Shown one piece after another: positions 20,881-31,204 of a stretch of 35,691 nucleotides of DNA (positions are counted from its first letter, which is position 1; every line of letters starts with the position of its first letter). This stretch comes from Flavobacteriaceae bacterium (GTDB lineage: Bacteria > Bacteroidota > Bacteroidia > Flavobacteriales > Flavobacteriaceae), in assembly GCA_002862715.1 (NCBI GenBank), contig PKDV01000088.1:1-35691 (forward strand), given 5' to 3'. The notes beneath the pieces were generated by a model. That model did not search any database. It saw only the letters and a list, made by a program, of their open reading frames with translations, and was not told where the DNA came from. A program made the position numbers and the translations under genes.

Positions 20881-20888
20881 TATATTTG
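20881..20888 (+). promoter_or_regulatory. Putative -7 promoter element upstream of rpsO
   Basis: TATATTTG matches TAnnTTTG 31 nt before the rpsO ATG; -33 poorly placed. Confidence 0.4.
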
Positions 20889-20918
20889 CGGCAAAATTAA
20901 TAGTGTATTTAAAATTCT

Positions 20919-21188
20919 ATGACAATAAACAAACAAACTAAAGCAGATATTTTTAAAAAATTTGGCAAGTCTGCAAAAAATACTGGAAGCACTGAAGGGC
21001 AAATTGCTTTGTTTACTGAACGAATTAGCGAACTATCATCACATCTTAAACAAAACAAAAAAGATTTCAATACTGAAAGATCTTTGGTAATGTTGGTTGG
21101 AAAACGTAGAAATCTTTTAAATTATTTAAAAAATAAGGACATAGTAAGATACAGGGAAATTATAAAGAGTCTTGGGATAAGAAAATAA
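20919..21188 (+). CDS. rpsO: 30S ribosomal protein S15
   Basis: 89 aa; NTGSTEGQIALFTERISELSSHLK, LVGKRRNLLNYLKNKD; upstream of pnp. Confidence 0.98.
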   Translation: MTINKQTKADIFKKFGKSAKNTGSTEGQIALFTERISELSSHLKQNKKDFNTERSLVMLVGKRRNLLNYLKNKDIVRYREIIKSLGIRK

Positions 21189-21195
21189 ATGTTTC

Positions 21196-21235
21196 TATAG
21201 TTTAATTGGTTTACGAATTCAACACAACAACTATA
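21196..21235. repeat. Inverted repeat in the rpsO-pnp intergenic region (TATAGTT ... AACTATA)
   Basis: Arms 21196-21202 and 21229-21235 are perfectly complementary. Confidence 0.5.
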
Positions 21236-21251
21236 ATTCTAATTAAAAAAT

Positions 21252-23420
21252 ATGAAACCTGAAATTAAAAAATCTGAAATAAAACTAGATTCCGAACGCA
21301 ACATCATTTTAGAAACTGGAAAACTTGCAAAACAATCCGATGGGTCTGTTGTTGTAAAATGCGGTGATTGTATGTTATTGGCAACTGTAGTTTCTTCAAA
21401 GCATGCTTTAGATGTTGATTTTTTACCTTTAACTGTTGATTATCGAGAGAAGTTTGCTTCTGCAGGAAGATTTCCAGGTGGTTTTTTCAAAAGAGAAGCT
21501 AGACCGAGCACTGAGGAAATTTTAACAATGAGACTAGTTGATAGAGTTCTCAGACCCCTGTTTCCAAAAGACTACCATCACGAAACGCAAATAATGATAC
21601 AACTTATGTCTCATGACGAAAATGTAATGCCAGATTCTTTGGCTGGATTAGCAGCGTCTGCAGCAATTCAACTGTCAGATATTCCATTTGAAGAACCTAT
21701 TTCTGAAGTTCGTGTAGCTCAAATCGGAGGAAAATTCTACATAAACCCCTCAAAAGAACAACTTGAGTCTTCTAATCTTGATATTATTATTGGTGCAAGT
21801 AATGATTCCGTAACGATGGTTGAAGGTGAATTTGATGAGGTCAGTGAGGAAGATATGGTTGATGCAATAAAATTTGGTCATGAAGCCATTAAAAAACAAA
21901 TTAATGCTCAATTAGAATTAGTAAAAAAATGTGGTGTTTTACAAAAAAGAGAGTATGAAAAAGAATTAGTTGATAAGAATTTACAAAAAAAGGTTCGTGA
22001 TTTCGTGTATGATAAGTGTTGCGCAATAGCAAAAAAAGGCTTAAATAAAGAACAAAGAAGTGATTCGTTTAGTGAAATTAAAGACGATTTAGTTAACCAA
22101 TTTGATGCAACAGAATTAGATGAAAAAGAAGATGAAATTTTAAAATATTTTTCGGCTGTAAAAAAAGAAGCAGTTAGAGAAGTTGTTCTTTCAGAGGGAT
22201 TGAGATTAGATGGAAGAAAATTTGATGAAATTAGACCTATTTGGTGTGAAGTTGATTATTTACCCTCAACACATGGTTCTTCCATTTTTACTAGAGGTGA
22301 AACTCAAGCGCTCGCCACAGTCACTCTTGGCACAACAAGGGAAGCTAATATTATTGATTTACCAACGAATCAAGGGGAAGAAAGCTTTTACCTTCATTAC
22401 AATTTTCCTCCTTTCAGTACTGGGGAAGCAAGGCCTCTAAGAGGAACTTCAAGACGTGAAGTTGGTCACGGTAATTTAGCACAAAGAGCACTAAAGAAAG
22501 TTATTCCCAATAATTGTCCATACACAGTTAGAATTGTTTCTGAAATTTTAGAATCCAATGGTTCATCCTCAATGGCAACTGTATGTGCTGGATCATTAGC
22601 TTTGATGGACGCTGGGATACAAATATCAGATACTGTTTCTGGTATTGCAATGGGACTTATCACAGATGGAAAAAGATTTGCTGTTCTTTCTGATATATTG
22701 GGTGATGAGGACCATTTAGGTGATATGGATTTTAAAGTTACTGGAACTTCAAAGGGAATTACCGCATGTCAAATGGATATAAAAATTAAAGGCCTGAGTT
22801 ATGAGATTTTAACCAAGGCCTTAATGCAAGCACGCAAAGGGCGCCTTCATATTCTAAAAAAAATTGAAGAAACCATTGCAAAACCAAATAACAATGTAAA
22901 AAATCATGCTCCAAAAATAATTGTCGAACGAATTCCTAATGAATTTATAGGTCCATTTATTGGAACTGGGGGAAAAGCAATTCAAGAGCTACAAAAAGAA
23001 ACTGGTACTACAATTGTTATTAATGAAGACCCATTAACAGAAGAAGGAATTGTTGAAATTTTAGGTGTGAGTCAAGAAGGTATTGATAAAGTTTTAGTAA
23101 GAATTGAAGCCTTAACATTTAAACCTAAATATGGTGAAACATATGAAGTTCAGGTAATAAAAGTTTTAGATTTTGGTGCAGTAGTTGAATATACTGAAGC
23201 CCCCGGGAATGAAGTTTTATTGCATATAAGTGAAATAGCTTGGGAAAGAACAGAAAATGTTTCCGATGTTTTAAAAATTGGTGATGTTTTTGATGTAAAA
23301 TATTTTGGTATTGATAAAAAAACTCGCAAAGAGAAAGTTTCTAGGAAGGTCCTAATTGAAAAGCCTAAGGGATATGATGACAAAAGAAGAAACTTTAGAG
23401 AGAAAAGTGAAAAAAAATAA
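21252..23420 (+). CDS. pnp: Polyribonucleotide nucleotidyltransferase (PNPase)
   Basis: Two RNase PH domains ([42 protein letters not shown]), KH ([19 protein letters not shown]) and S1 domains. Confidence 0.98.
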   Translation: MKPEIKKSEIKLDSERNIILETGKLAKQSDGSVVVKCGDCMLLATVVSSKHALDVDFLPLTVDYREKFASAGRFPGGFFKREARPSTEEILTMRLVDRVLRPLFPKDYHHETQIMIQLMSHDENVMPDSLAGLAASAAIQLSDIPFEEPISEVRVAQIGGKFYINPSKEQLESSNLDIIIGASNDSVTMVEGEFDEVSEEDMVDAIKFGHEAIKKQINAQLELVKKCGVLQKREYEKELVDKNLQKKVRDFVYDKCCAIAKKGLNKEQRSDSFSEIKDDLVNQFDATELDEKEDEILKYFSAVKKEAVREVVLSEGLRLDGRKFDEIRPIWCEVDYLPSTHGSSIFTRGETQALATVTLGTTREANIIDLPTNQGEESFYLHYNFPPFSTGEARPLRGTSRREVGHGNLAQRALKKVIPNNCPYTVRIVSEILESNGSSSMATVCAGSLALMDAGIQISDTVSGIAMGLITDGKRFAVLSDILGDEDHLGDMDFKVTGTSKGITACQMDIKIKGLSYEILTKALMQARKGRLHILKKIEETIAKPNNNVKNHAPKIIVERIPNEFIGPFIGTGGKAIQELQKETGTTIVINEDPLTEEGIVEILGVSQEGIDKVLVRIEALTFKPKYGETYEVQVIKVLDFGAVVEYTEAPGNEVLLHISEIAWERTENVSDVLKIGDVFDVKYFGIDKKTRKEKVSRKVLIEKPKGYDDKRRNFREKSEKK

Positions 23421-23473
23421 TTTTTTTGAAACTTTTTTTGTTCTATTCCGTATAACTATTGTAAAGATTTAAT

Positions 23474-24337
23474 ATGAGACAATTAAAAATAACAAAACAG
23501 GTAACTAATCGTGAAACGGCGTCTTTAGATAAATACCTTCAAGAAATCGGAAAGGTAGATTTAATTACTGCAGAAATGGAAGTTGAATTGGCCCAAAGGA
23601 TAAAAGCTGGGGACCAAATCGCCTTAGAAAAATTAACTAAGGCCAACCTAAGATTTGTAGTTTCTGTAGCTAAGCAATATCAGAATCAAGGTTTGACTTT
23701 ACCTGACTTAATTAACGAAGGTAATTTGGGACTTATAAAAGCTGCAAAAAGATTTGATGAAACAAGAGGTTTTAAGTTTATTTCATATGCTGTTTGGTGG
23801 ATTAGACAATCTATTCTTCAAGCTCTCGCTGAACAGTCGAGAATTGTGCGACTTCCCTTAAATAAAATTGGCTCAATCAATAAAATAAATAAAACATATG
23901 CATTTTTAGAGCAAGCTCATGAGCGTGTACCCTCGGCTGAAGAAATAGCAAAAGAACTTGATATGACTATTTCAGATGTTAAAGAGTCTATGAAAAATTC
24001 TGGTAGACATGTTTCAATGGACGCTCCTTTAGTGGAAGGTGAGGACTCAAATCTCTATGATGTACTTAGAAGTGGAGAATCACCTAACCCCGATAAAGAT
24101 TTGATGCATGAGTCTTTAAGAACAGAAATTGAAAGATCATTAGATACTTTAACACCTCGTGAGGCAGATGTTATAAGACTTTATTTTGGTTTATCAAATC
24201 ATCATCCAATGACACTTGAAGAAATTGGAGAAACTTTTGATTTAACTAGAGAAAGAGTTAGACAGATTAAGGAAAAGGCAATTAGAAGATTAAAACATAC
24301 ATCAAGAAGCAAAATTTTAAAAACATATCTGGGTTAA
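23474..24337 (+). CDS. rpoD: Primary sigma-70 family RNA polymerase sigma factor
   Basis: 287 aa; regions 2-4 ([72 protein letters not shown]). Confidence 0.95.
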   Translation: MRQLKITKQVTNRETASLDKYLQEIGKVDLITAEMEVELAQRIKAGDQIALEKLTKANLRFVVSVAKQYQNQGLTLPDLINEGNLGLIKAAKRFDETRGFKFISYAVWWIRQSILQALAEQSRIVRLPLNKIGSINKINKTYAFLEQAHERVPSAEEIAKELDMTISDVKESMKNSGRHVSMDAPLVEGEDSNLYDVLRSGESPNPDKDLMHESLRTEIERSLDTLTPREADVIRLYFGLSNHHPMTLEEIGETFDLTRERVRQIKEKAIRRLKHTSRSKILKTYLG

Positions 24338-24987
24338 TGTCTTTAACTAAAATTGCTCCATCAATATTAGCTGCAAATTTTTCAAACTTAGAAGCCGAAA
24401 TAAATATGGTTAATAAAAGCCAGGCAAGTTGGCTTCATGTCGACGTGATGGACGGAAATTTTGTTCCGAATATTTCCTTTGGTACTCCAATTATCGAGGC
24501 AATTAATAAACATGCTAAAAAACCATTAGATATCCATTTAATGATACATGAACCCGTAAGGTATATAGAAAAGTTTGTGGAGCTGAAAGCAGAAATCATT
24601 ACTGTTCATATTGAAGCTTGTTCTAACTTACCTCAAACTATAAAAAAAATTAAATCTTTCAATACAAAAGCAGGTGTAGCAATAAATCCTGAGACTGATG
24701 TATCAAAACTGAATGATATAGTTGATCTTATTGATTTGGTTTGTATCATGAGTGTTAACCCTGGATTTAGTGGACAAAAATTTATTGAAAAAACATATGA
24801 AAGGCTAGAAAAAATAAAGTCAATTGTAGGAAATAATACACTTATAGAAATTGATGGGGGGTTAAATAACATTAATGCAAAAATACTTTCAGAAATGGGA
24901 GCGAATGTTCTTGTTTTTGGTAATTATATATTTAAGTCAAAAAATCCATTAGAAATCATTAGCGAATTAAATAAGAATATTAATTAA
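24337..24987 (+). CDS. rpe: Ribulose-phosphate 3-epimerase
   Basis: IAPSILAANFSNLEAE, HVDVMDGNFVPNISFG, MSVNPGFSGQKFIE; ATG overlaps rpoD stop as TAATG. Confidence 0.96.
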   Translation: MSLTKIAPSILAANFSNLEAEINMVNKSQASWLHVDVMDGNFVPNISFGTPIIEAINKHAKKPLDIHLMIHEPVRYIEKFVELKAEIITVHIEACSNLPQTIKKIKSFNTKAGVAINPETDVSKLNDIVDLIDLVCIMSVNPGFSGQKFIEKTYERLEKIKSIVGNNTLIEIDGGLNNINAKILSEMGANVLVFGNYIFKSKNPLEIISELNKNIN

Positions 24988-24997
24988 AAAATACTTT

Positions 24998-26014
24998 ATG
25001 GTTTTAGTCACTGGAGGTCTTGGATACATTGGTTCACATACAGTAGTCTCGCTTCAAGAAATTGGGTTAAAGACATTGATAGTTGATAATTTATCAAATT
25101 CAACCAAAAACGTTCTTAATGGTATCGAAAAAGCCTGTGGCACTTTACCAAAGTTTTTTGAAATGGATTTGGTGAACCGTAACCAAGTAAAAAGCCTTTT
25201 CAAAAACAATAAAATTGATGCTATTATTCATTTTGCTGCATATAAATCTGTTTCTGAAAGTGTTAATTATCCAGTAAAATATTATGATAATAATATTAAT
25301 TCATTACTGAATCTTTTAAAAGAAGTTGAAAATGTAGAAAAAACTTTTCCATTTATTTTCAGTTCATCCTGTACTGTTTATGGAGACTCTGATAAGCAAC
25401 CACTTTCTGAAAATTCAGAAATAAAAAAAGCATTTTCTCCATACGGAAATACTAAACAAATTTGTGAAGAAATCATTATTGATTTTTGTAAAGTAAATTC
25501 AAATATTAAGCCCGTTTTTTTAAGATATTTTAATCCCATTGGTGCACATCACTCAAACGAGATTGGTGAATTGCCTTTAGGTAAACCACAAAATTTGGTT
25601 CCTTTTATTACTCAAACTGCTGCGGGATTACATGACGAGCTAATTGTATTTGGTAATGATTATAATACTCATGATGGTACAAATATCAGGGACTATATCC
25701 ATGTTGTAGATTTATCAAATGCTCATGTTAGTGCTTTAAATTTCGCTGAAAAGAAAATGAAAAATAAATATGAGATCTTCAATGTTGGAACCGGACACGG
25801 ATTTAGTGTTTTAGATGTCATAAAAACCTTTGAGAAAATTTCAGGTGAGAAATTAAATTTTTCTTTTGGAAAAAGAAGAAATGGGGATGTTACATGTGCA
25901 TACGCAAACTGTGATAAATCAAAAAAAGAGTTGGGCTGGAAATGTGTTCACAGCCTTGATGATGCCTTACAATCTGCATGGAACTGGGAAAAAAAAATCA
26001 GAAAAATCGATTAA
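24998..26014 (+). CDS. galE: UDP-glucose 4-epimerase
   Basis: SDR motif VTGGLGYIGSHT, FSSSCTVYG, SPYGNTKQICEE, RYFNPIGAH, DGTNIRDYIHVVDL. Confidence 0.95.
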   Translation: MVLVTGGLGYIGSHTVVSLQEIGLKTLIVDNLSNSTKNVLNGIEKACGTLPKFFEMDLVNRNQVKSLFKNNKIDAIIHFAAYKSVSESVNYPVKYYDNNINSLLNLLKEVENVEKTFPFIFSSSCTVYGDSDKQPLSENSEIKKAFSPYGNTKQICEEIIIDFCKVNSNIKPVFLRYFNPIGAHHSNEIGELPLGKPQNLVPFITQTAAGLHDELIVFGNDYNTHDGTNIRDYIHVVDLSNAHVSALNFAEKKMKNKYEIFNVGTGHGFSVLDVIKTFEKISGEKLNFSFGKRRNGDVTCAYANCDKSKKELGWKCVHSLDDALQSAWNWEKKIRKID

Positions 26015-26091
26015 ATATCATCAATGAAAAGATGATTCAAAAATGTTGATTTTATTTAATATGTCTATATTTATAAATACAATTCCTGAAA

Positions 26092-27879
26092 TTGGCATCT
26101 TTAGAAAAACATAATCAACCTCTCGACAGTAGACTGGCTAAACATCTACTCAGAAGAGCATGTTTTCACTATTCTCAGGAACTTTTAAATGAATCTGAGG
26201 GAAAAACTCCAGAACAAGTTTTATCAATCTTAAAAAAAAACAAAGAGTTTTTTTGGGACTGGCCTTATGATGTTGTACCGTATGGACAAAATACGTCATG
26301 CCCGGGTGAAACACACGCTTCATGGCTCGAAGACCCTAGTTGGTCTAACAGTAAATATTCTTGTGGACAGAACAGAAAAAGAGCTATTGTAGCTGGGTGG
26401 TGGTGGTTTAATATGATTCGACAAAACAACATTTATGATAAGCTTACATGGTTTTTATTTACAACTTTTACATTATCCAAAGATGATGGATCGGGAAAGT
26501 CAGCCCATTTCTTTGATTATTTGAATCTTCTATCTTTTTACTCTGATAAAAGCATTAAAACTCTTGCAAAAAAAATAACCTTTGACAATTCGATGCTTTA
26601 TTATTTGGACAATTCCGACAACAGCAAAACCAGCCCAAATGAAAATTATGGAAGAGAATTCTTAGAGCTTTTTACTATTGGTAAAGGTCCACAGATTGGT
26701 GATGGAGATTATACAAATTACACAGAACATGATGTTGTTATGGCTTCTAAAGTTTTTACCGGCGTAAGACTTAAACCAAACAGAGATACATTTGATTCTG
26801 AAACTTCTGGCTCGCCGCACTATCCTAATGGAATTCCATGTGGATATATACAAATCAATAGGCATGAAACTTCTAATAAAACTTTTAGTCATGCATTTAA
26901 CAACACAACAATTAATGGTGGCTCTAACGAAAATTCGATTCGCCAAGAATTAGATGATTTTGTTGAAATGATTTTTGAGAAAGACGAAACTGCAAAAAAT
27001 TATGTAAGAAAGCTTTACAGGATGTATGTAAAAAGTGAATGGGACGACGAAATTGAACAAGATATAATTTCACCTTTAGCAAATCAACTTAAAAATAATG
27101 GATATAATTTGATTGATACTTTAGAAACCCTTCTTTGTTCAAAACATTTTTTTGATTTAGATGATTCAAATTCAAATGATGAGAACATAGGTGCTATGAT
27201 AAAAAGTCCTTTGCAATATATAAGCGAAATTATAAGCCTTTTCAAAATTCAAATACCTGATGCTAGTGCAACTCCACCTGAAATTGGAAAAACCCTTGAC
27301 AATGATGACGAATTATACAATTTTTACAGATTTTGGTATTGGTTTTTACATAATAGTTTTTTTGTTTCAACTGGAATGGGTTTTTTCGCTCCCTCGACTG
27401 TAGCTGGATATGCTGGTGATTATCAAGGACCAATGTATGATAGAGCATGGTTTAATTCTAATACATTATTGGGTAGATATAACACAATTTTATCTTTTAT
27501 TGGTAAAAGTTATAATGGAGATAACAGAAATGGTAATGACCAAATTGCAGGAAAATTTGTAACTAATACTGGAAATTATTACTACAGAAGAATTTGGACA
27601 ATTTTTAATTGTGTAAGTTTTATTGCAGAAAACTTTTCTAATCCATCTGAACCAAAAACTTTAATTGAAGACATTTCAAAACTTTTGTATTGCGAATTAA
27701 TTGATGACGATAGAATTGATTATTTTAAAAGGTTTTTAGTTCCTGATAGTGAGCCTGATTACTATTGGACTGCCGCCTGGAATGATTATTTATCTAGCAA
27801 TGATGACACACAAGTTAAACTAAGGATAAGCCAGTTGCTAATTCATATGACTAATGCACCAGAGTTTCAAACAATGTAA
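26092..27879 (+). CDS. DUF1800 family protein
   Basis: N-terminus LDSRLAKHLLRRACFHYS, NYGREFLELFTIG, TNYTEHDVVMASKVFTG, VRKLYRMYVKSEWDDEI; directly followed by a DUF1501 gene, the usual partner. TTG start; in-frame stop at 26074-26076. Confidence 0.85.
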   Translation: MASLEKHNQPLDSRLAKHLLRRACFHYSQELLNESEGKTPEQVLSILKKNKEFFWDWPYDVVPYGQNTSCPGETHASWLEDPSWSNSKYSCGQNRKRAIVAGWWWFNMIRQNNIYDKLTWFLFTTFTLSKDDGSGKSAHFFDYLNLLSFYSDKSIKTLAKKITFDNSMLYYLDNSDNSKTSPNENYGREFLELFTIGKGPQIGDGDYTNYTEHDVVMASKVFTGVRLKPNRDTFDSETSGSPHYPNGIPCGYIQINRHETSNKTFSHAFNNTTINGGSNENSIRQELDDFVEMIFEKDETAKNYVRKLYRMYVKSEWDDEIEQDIISPLANQLKNNGYNLIDTLETLLCSKHFFDLDDSNSNDENIGAMIKSPLQYISEIISLFKIQIPDASATPPEIGKTLDNDDELYNFYRFWYWFLHNSFFVSTGMGFFAPSTVAGYAGDYQGPMYDRAWFNSNTLLGRYNTILSFIGKSYNGDNRNGNDQIAGKFVTNTGNYYYRRIWTIFNCVSFIAENFSNPSEPKTLIEDISKLLYCELIDDDRIDYFKRFLVPDSEPDYYWTAAWNDYLSSNDDTQVKLRISQLLIHMTNAPEFQTM

Positions 27880-27882
27880 AAA

Positions 27883-29538
27883 ATGAGAAGAAGAGAATTC
27901 ATTAAACTTTCTGCATCAGCTTCAGCCCTAGGTTTACTTCCATCAGAAATTGGAAGGACTCTTAAAGCTCTAAATGGCTCCGTTAATTGTGATACAACAA
28001 ACAGAAGGCTTGTTCTTATAGAACTAAAAGGAGGAAATGACGGTTTAAATACAATAATCCCAATGGATAACTACAGTTATTATAAAAATTCTCTGAGGCC
28101 AGATATACATATTCCAGTCAATTCTAGTAATTATAATTCTTTAGTTGTTGATTCATCTTTATCAGGTAGCCTTCAGGACTTAGCATTTAATCCTGCACTA
28201 CTAATTGGAAATAATCAGGGTTTTAAAGGACTCTATAATGCTGGAATGTTAAGAATTATGCAGTCAGTTGGTTACCCTTCACAAAACAAAAGTCATTTTG
28301 CATCAATTGATTTGTGGGCTACAGGAAATGATGGAAATAGTTGGGATAACGGAAAGGAAAGTGGTTGGATGGGTAGATTTATGGAAAATGCGTATGCTGA
28401 AGTATTCCCCACTAATTATCCATTTGCTATCCAAATGGGCTCGAACAATACTTGGCTTGGTTTCCATGCTGAGCATGAACATGGACTGGCATTAAATATT
28501 GAGGGGCAAAACTCTGAGAATTTTTATACAATTTTAAGTGGATTGGCTGGACAAGCTCCAACTAATATACCAAATACTCACCACGGAGATGAAATTAATT
28601 ATATAGTTCAAACGGATGCTTTTTCAAATACATACGCAAATTCAATTGAAACAGCATACAACAACGGCTCTAACTATAATGATTCCGCATATTATCCAGA
28701 CACAGACTTATCTAATCAGTTAAAGACTGTTGCCAGATTGATTAGAGGAGGAATTGAAACAAAAATATTTTTAGTCACTATTGGAGGTTTTGATACTCAT
28801 AACAACCAAAACCAATCAAATAATGATATTAATGGTAGACATACTGAACTAATTAAAGAGCTTTCTGGAGCTGTTGATGCATTTGTCAGTGATATAAATT
28901 CAGATTCAATTGGCGATGATATTGTGGGTTTAACTTTTTCAGAATTTGGGAGAAAAGCCAAGCAAAACAATAACAGGGGAACTGATCACGGAGAAATTGC
29001 TCCTATGTTTGTTTTTGGAAAGCCAGTCAAAGGCGGAATTTCTGGAAATAATGTTGACTTAAATGAGGCCAATTCAAATAATAATTGGCAAATTCAAACT
29101 GTCCAATATGACTACAGACAAGTGTTTTCTACATTAATGCAAGACTTCTTAGGTGCTAATGATAGTGTTATTGACAAAACTTTTTTTGATCATACAAATC
29201 AAGTAAGTTTTTCTGATAAGAAAATTAGTGATATTATAAAACCAAATAGTAAATTGGACCCATCATGCTATTCTCTGGGAATTTCGGATGTAAAAAATTC
29301 TAATAATTTGATAGTTTATCCGAATCCAGCTGTAGGGTTATTATTTATTAAAAGCAGTAATTTAAAGGAAGCTGAATATTCATTATACTCCTTAGACGCA
29401 AAATTGGTAATGAGAAATAAGTTTAACTTTATTTCTGGTGAACATAAAATTGATATATCAAATGTTAATAGTGGAACATACCTTTTTGAACTATCAAGCA
29501 ATTCAAAAAAAACTTATAAAAAAATTATTATTAACTAA
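27883..29538 (+). CDS. DUF1501 family protein with Tat-like signal and T9SS type A C-terminal sorting domain
   Basis: N-terminus MRRREFIKLSASASALG; LVLIELKGGNDGLNTIIPMDNY, TIGGFDTHNNQ, SEFGRKAKQNNNRGTDHGEIAPMFVFG; C-terminus NNLIVYPNPAVGLLFIKSSN...GTYLFELSSNSKKTYKKIIIN. Confidence 0.9.
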   Translation: MRRREFIKLSASASALGLLPSEIGRTLKALNGSVNCDTTNRRLVLIELKGGNDGLNTIIPMDNYSYYKNSLRPDIHIPVNSSNYNSLVVDSSLSGSLQDLAFNPALLIGNNQGFKGLYNAGMLRIMQSVGYPSQNKSHFASIDLWATGNDGNSWDNGKESGWMGRFMENAYAEVFPTNYPFAIQMGSNNTWLGFHAEHEHGLALNIEGQNSENFYTILSGLAGQAPTNIPNTHHGDEINYIVQTDAFSNTYANSIETAYNNGSNYNDSAYYPDTDLSNQLKTVARLIRGGIETKIFLVTIGGFDTHNNQNQSNNDINGRHTELIKELSGAVDAFVSDINSDSIGDDIVGLTFSEFGRKAKQNNNRGTDHGEIAPMFVFGKPVKGGISGNNVDLNEANSNNNWQIQTVQYDYRQVFSTLMQDFLGANDSVIDKTFFDHTNQVSFSDKKISDIIKPNSKLDPSCYSLGISDVKNSNNLIVYPNPAVGLLFIKSSNLKEAEYSLYSLDAKLVMRNKFNFISGEHKIDISNVNSGTYLFELSSNSKKTYKKIIIN

Positions 29539-31195
29539 AATTGTAGAAGTAGCATTTTTTTTGTTTTTTGCTACTATTTCATTACAGTTGGTTAATGGTC
29601 AATCGAAAAAAAAACCAAACATCGTTTTTATTGTAATTGACGATTTAAACGACTTTCCTGAAGGGTTTTATGGCCATCCACAAGCTAAAACGCCACATAT
29701 AAAGGCTTTGGGTAATTCAGGTGTACGCTTCAAAAATGCATATTCAAATAATCCAATGTGTGGACCCTCTCGTGCTAGTTTGTTTACTGGAGTCTATCCG
29801 CATAATTCATCACATTTTTGGATGAAACCATGGCTAGAAAATGACGTTTTAATTAACACAAAAACAATTATGGAAAAATTTAAGGAATCTGGATATTATG
29901 TGGTTGGTAGTGGTAAAGTTCTTCATCACAACAAACTTGATGTATGGACAGAATATAAATATAAAGCTGATTATAGTCCTTTTGTCTATGCTGGTGATTA
30001 TAATTCAGAAAAGAAACCTATTTCACACCCTGATGTACCTGCTCCATTTCGTACCAATAGAATTGTCGATGGGCTGAACATGGGAGGTGGTTTCATTGAT
30101 GGTTCATTTGGACCAATGAAAAATTTTGGAAAACAAACATTCAATGGTGAAAGGCTGTGGTGGGTCTATGGTGGCTTCAGGAGTGGAAAAGAATTAAAGT
30201 ACATTAACGAAGAAAATCGTGATTTAACCCCAGATGAATTAAATGCAGAATGGGCACATGATAAACTTTTGGAATTAGCAGAAAAACAAAATCAAAAACC
30301 CTTCTTTTTGTCTGTAGGTTTTCTTAGACCTCATACACCGCTTATTGTACCTCAAAAATACTTTGATATGTATCCGCTCGATAGTATTAAATTAGTTAAC
30401 ATTCTACCTAGGGATAAAGATGATACATTTCTCCATATGGTAGATCAGTTCGAAACTAAAAAAAGAAGAACTCGTTCAGTTGAAATGTTTGAAAATCTAA
30501 TAGCATCTTATGAAAATCCGCTTGAGGGACTCAAACGTTTTACTCAAGCATATTTAGCTTGTGTGAGTGCTGTCGATGACAATGTAGGTAAGGTAATTAG
30601 CGCTATTAATAATAGTTCACTTAAGGACAATACAATAATTATTTTGACGAGCGATCATGGCTGGACTATGGGACAAAAAGACCATATTTATAAAAATTCG
30701 CTGTGGGAAGAAAGTACAAGAGTTCCCCTTATTATACGTGTTCCAAGCATTAGTGCTCCAAACTCCATAGTGAATCATCCTGTTTCATTAATCGATTTAT
30801 ATCCAACTATGCTTGAACTTGCAGGAATTAACAATGAAACAAAAAAAAATAACAAGGGACACGAACTTGATGGATATTCTTTAGTCCCTTTTATAAAAAA
30901 TCCTTTAACAACAAATTGGGATGGTCCAAAAGGAGCCTTATCAGTAGTTTACAGCTCCGATATAAATCAATATATACCGCAAAACCACCACTATTCAATA
31001 GTAACAAAAAATTTTAGATACATTGTCTATAATACTGGACAAGAGGAATTATATGATAGAATAAGTGATCCAGATGAACATGTAAATTTGATTTATAAAA
31101 ACTCTCATCCAGAAACTAAATATCTTAGAGATTTGATAAAAAGTATTACTTACCCAATGATTCCACAAGGAATAAGTTTGGTTGAAAACAAATAA
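29438..31195 (+). CDS. Secreted type I sulfatase (iduronate-2-sulfatase-like)
   Basis: KPNIVFIVIDDLND, formylglycine signature CGPSRASLFTG, GSGKVLHH, TSDHGWTMGQKDHIYKNSLWEESTRVPLI. Signal-like KKLIKKLLLTKIVEVAFFLFFATISLQLVNGQ; exact start unresolved. Confidence 0.92.
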   Translation: MNIKLIYQMLIVEHTFLNYQAIQKKLIKKLLLTKIVEVAFFLFFATISLQLVNGQSKKKPNIVFIVIDDLNDFPEGFYGHPQAKTPHIKALGNSGVRFKNAYSNNPMCGPSRASLFTGVYPHNSSHFWMKPWLENDVLINTKTIMEKFKESGYYVVGSGKVLHHNKLDVWTEYKYKADYSPFVYAGDYNSEKKPISHPDVPAPFRTNRIVDGLNMGGGFIDGSFGPMKNFGKQTFNGERLWWVYGGFRSGKELKYINEENRDLTPDELNAEWAHDKLLELAEKQNQKPFFLSVGFLRPHTPLIVPQKYFDMYPLDSIKLVNILPRDKDDTFLHMVDQFETKKRRTRSVEMFENLIASYENPLEGLKRFTQAYLACVSAVDDNVGKVISAINNSSLKDNTIIILTSDHGWTMGQKDHIYKNSLWEESTRVPLIIRVPSISAPNSIVNHPVSLIDLYPTMLELAGINNETKKNNKGHELDGYSLVPFIKNPLTTNWDGPKGALSVVYSSDINQYIPQNHHYSIVTKNFRYIVYNTGQEELYDRISDPDEHVNLIYKNSHPETKYLRDLIKSITYPMIPQGISLVENK

Positions 31196-31204
31196 TTTTT
31201 TTAA

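Noticed and set aside
22210-22440. 76-aa ORF inside pnp
   Set aside because: Out-of-frame ORF within a highly conserved gene; no supporting signal.
26018-26037. ATCATC...GATGAT hairpin after galE as a terminator
   Set aside because: Only 6 bp, AT-rich, no U-tract of note; too weak to call.
26662-26946. 94-aa minus-strand ORF inside DUF1800
   Set aside because: Shadow ORF with no domain or promoter evidence.
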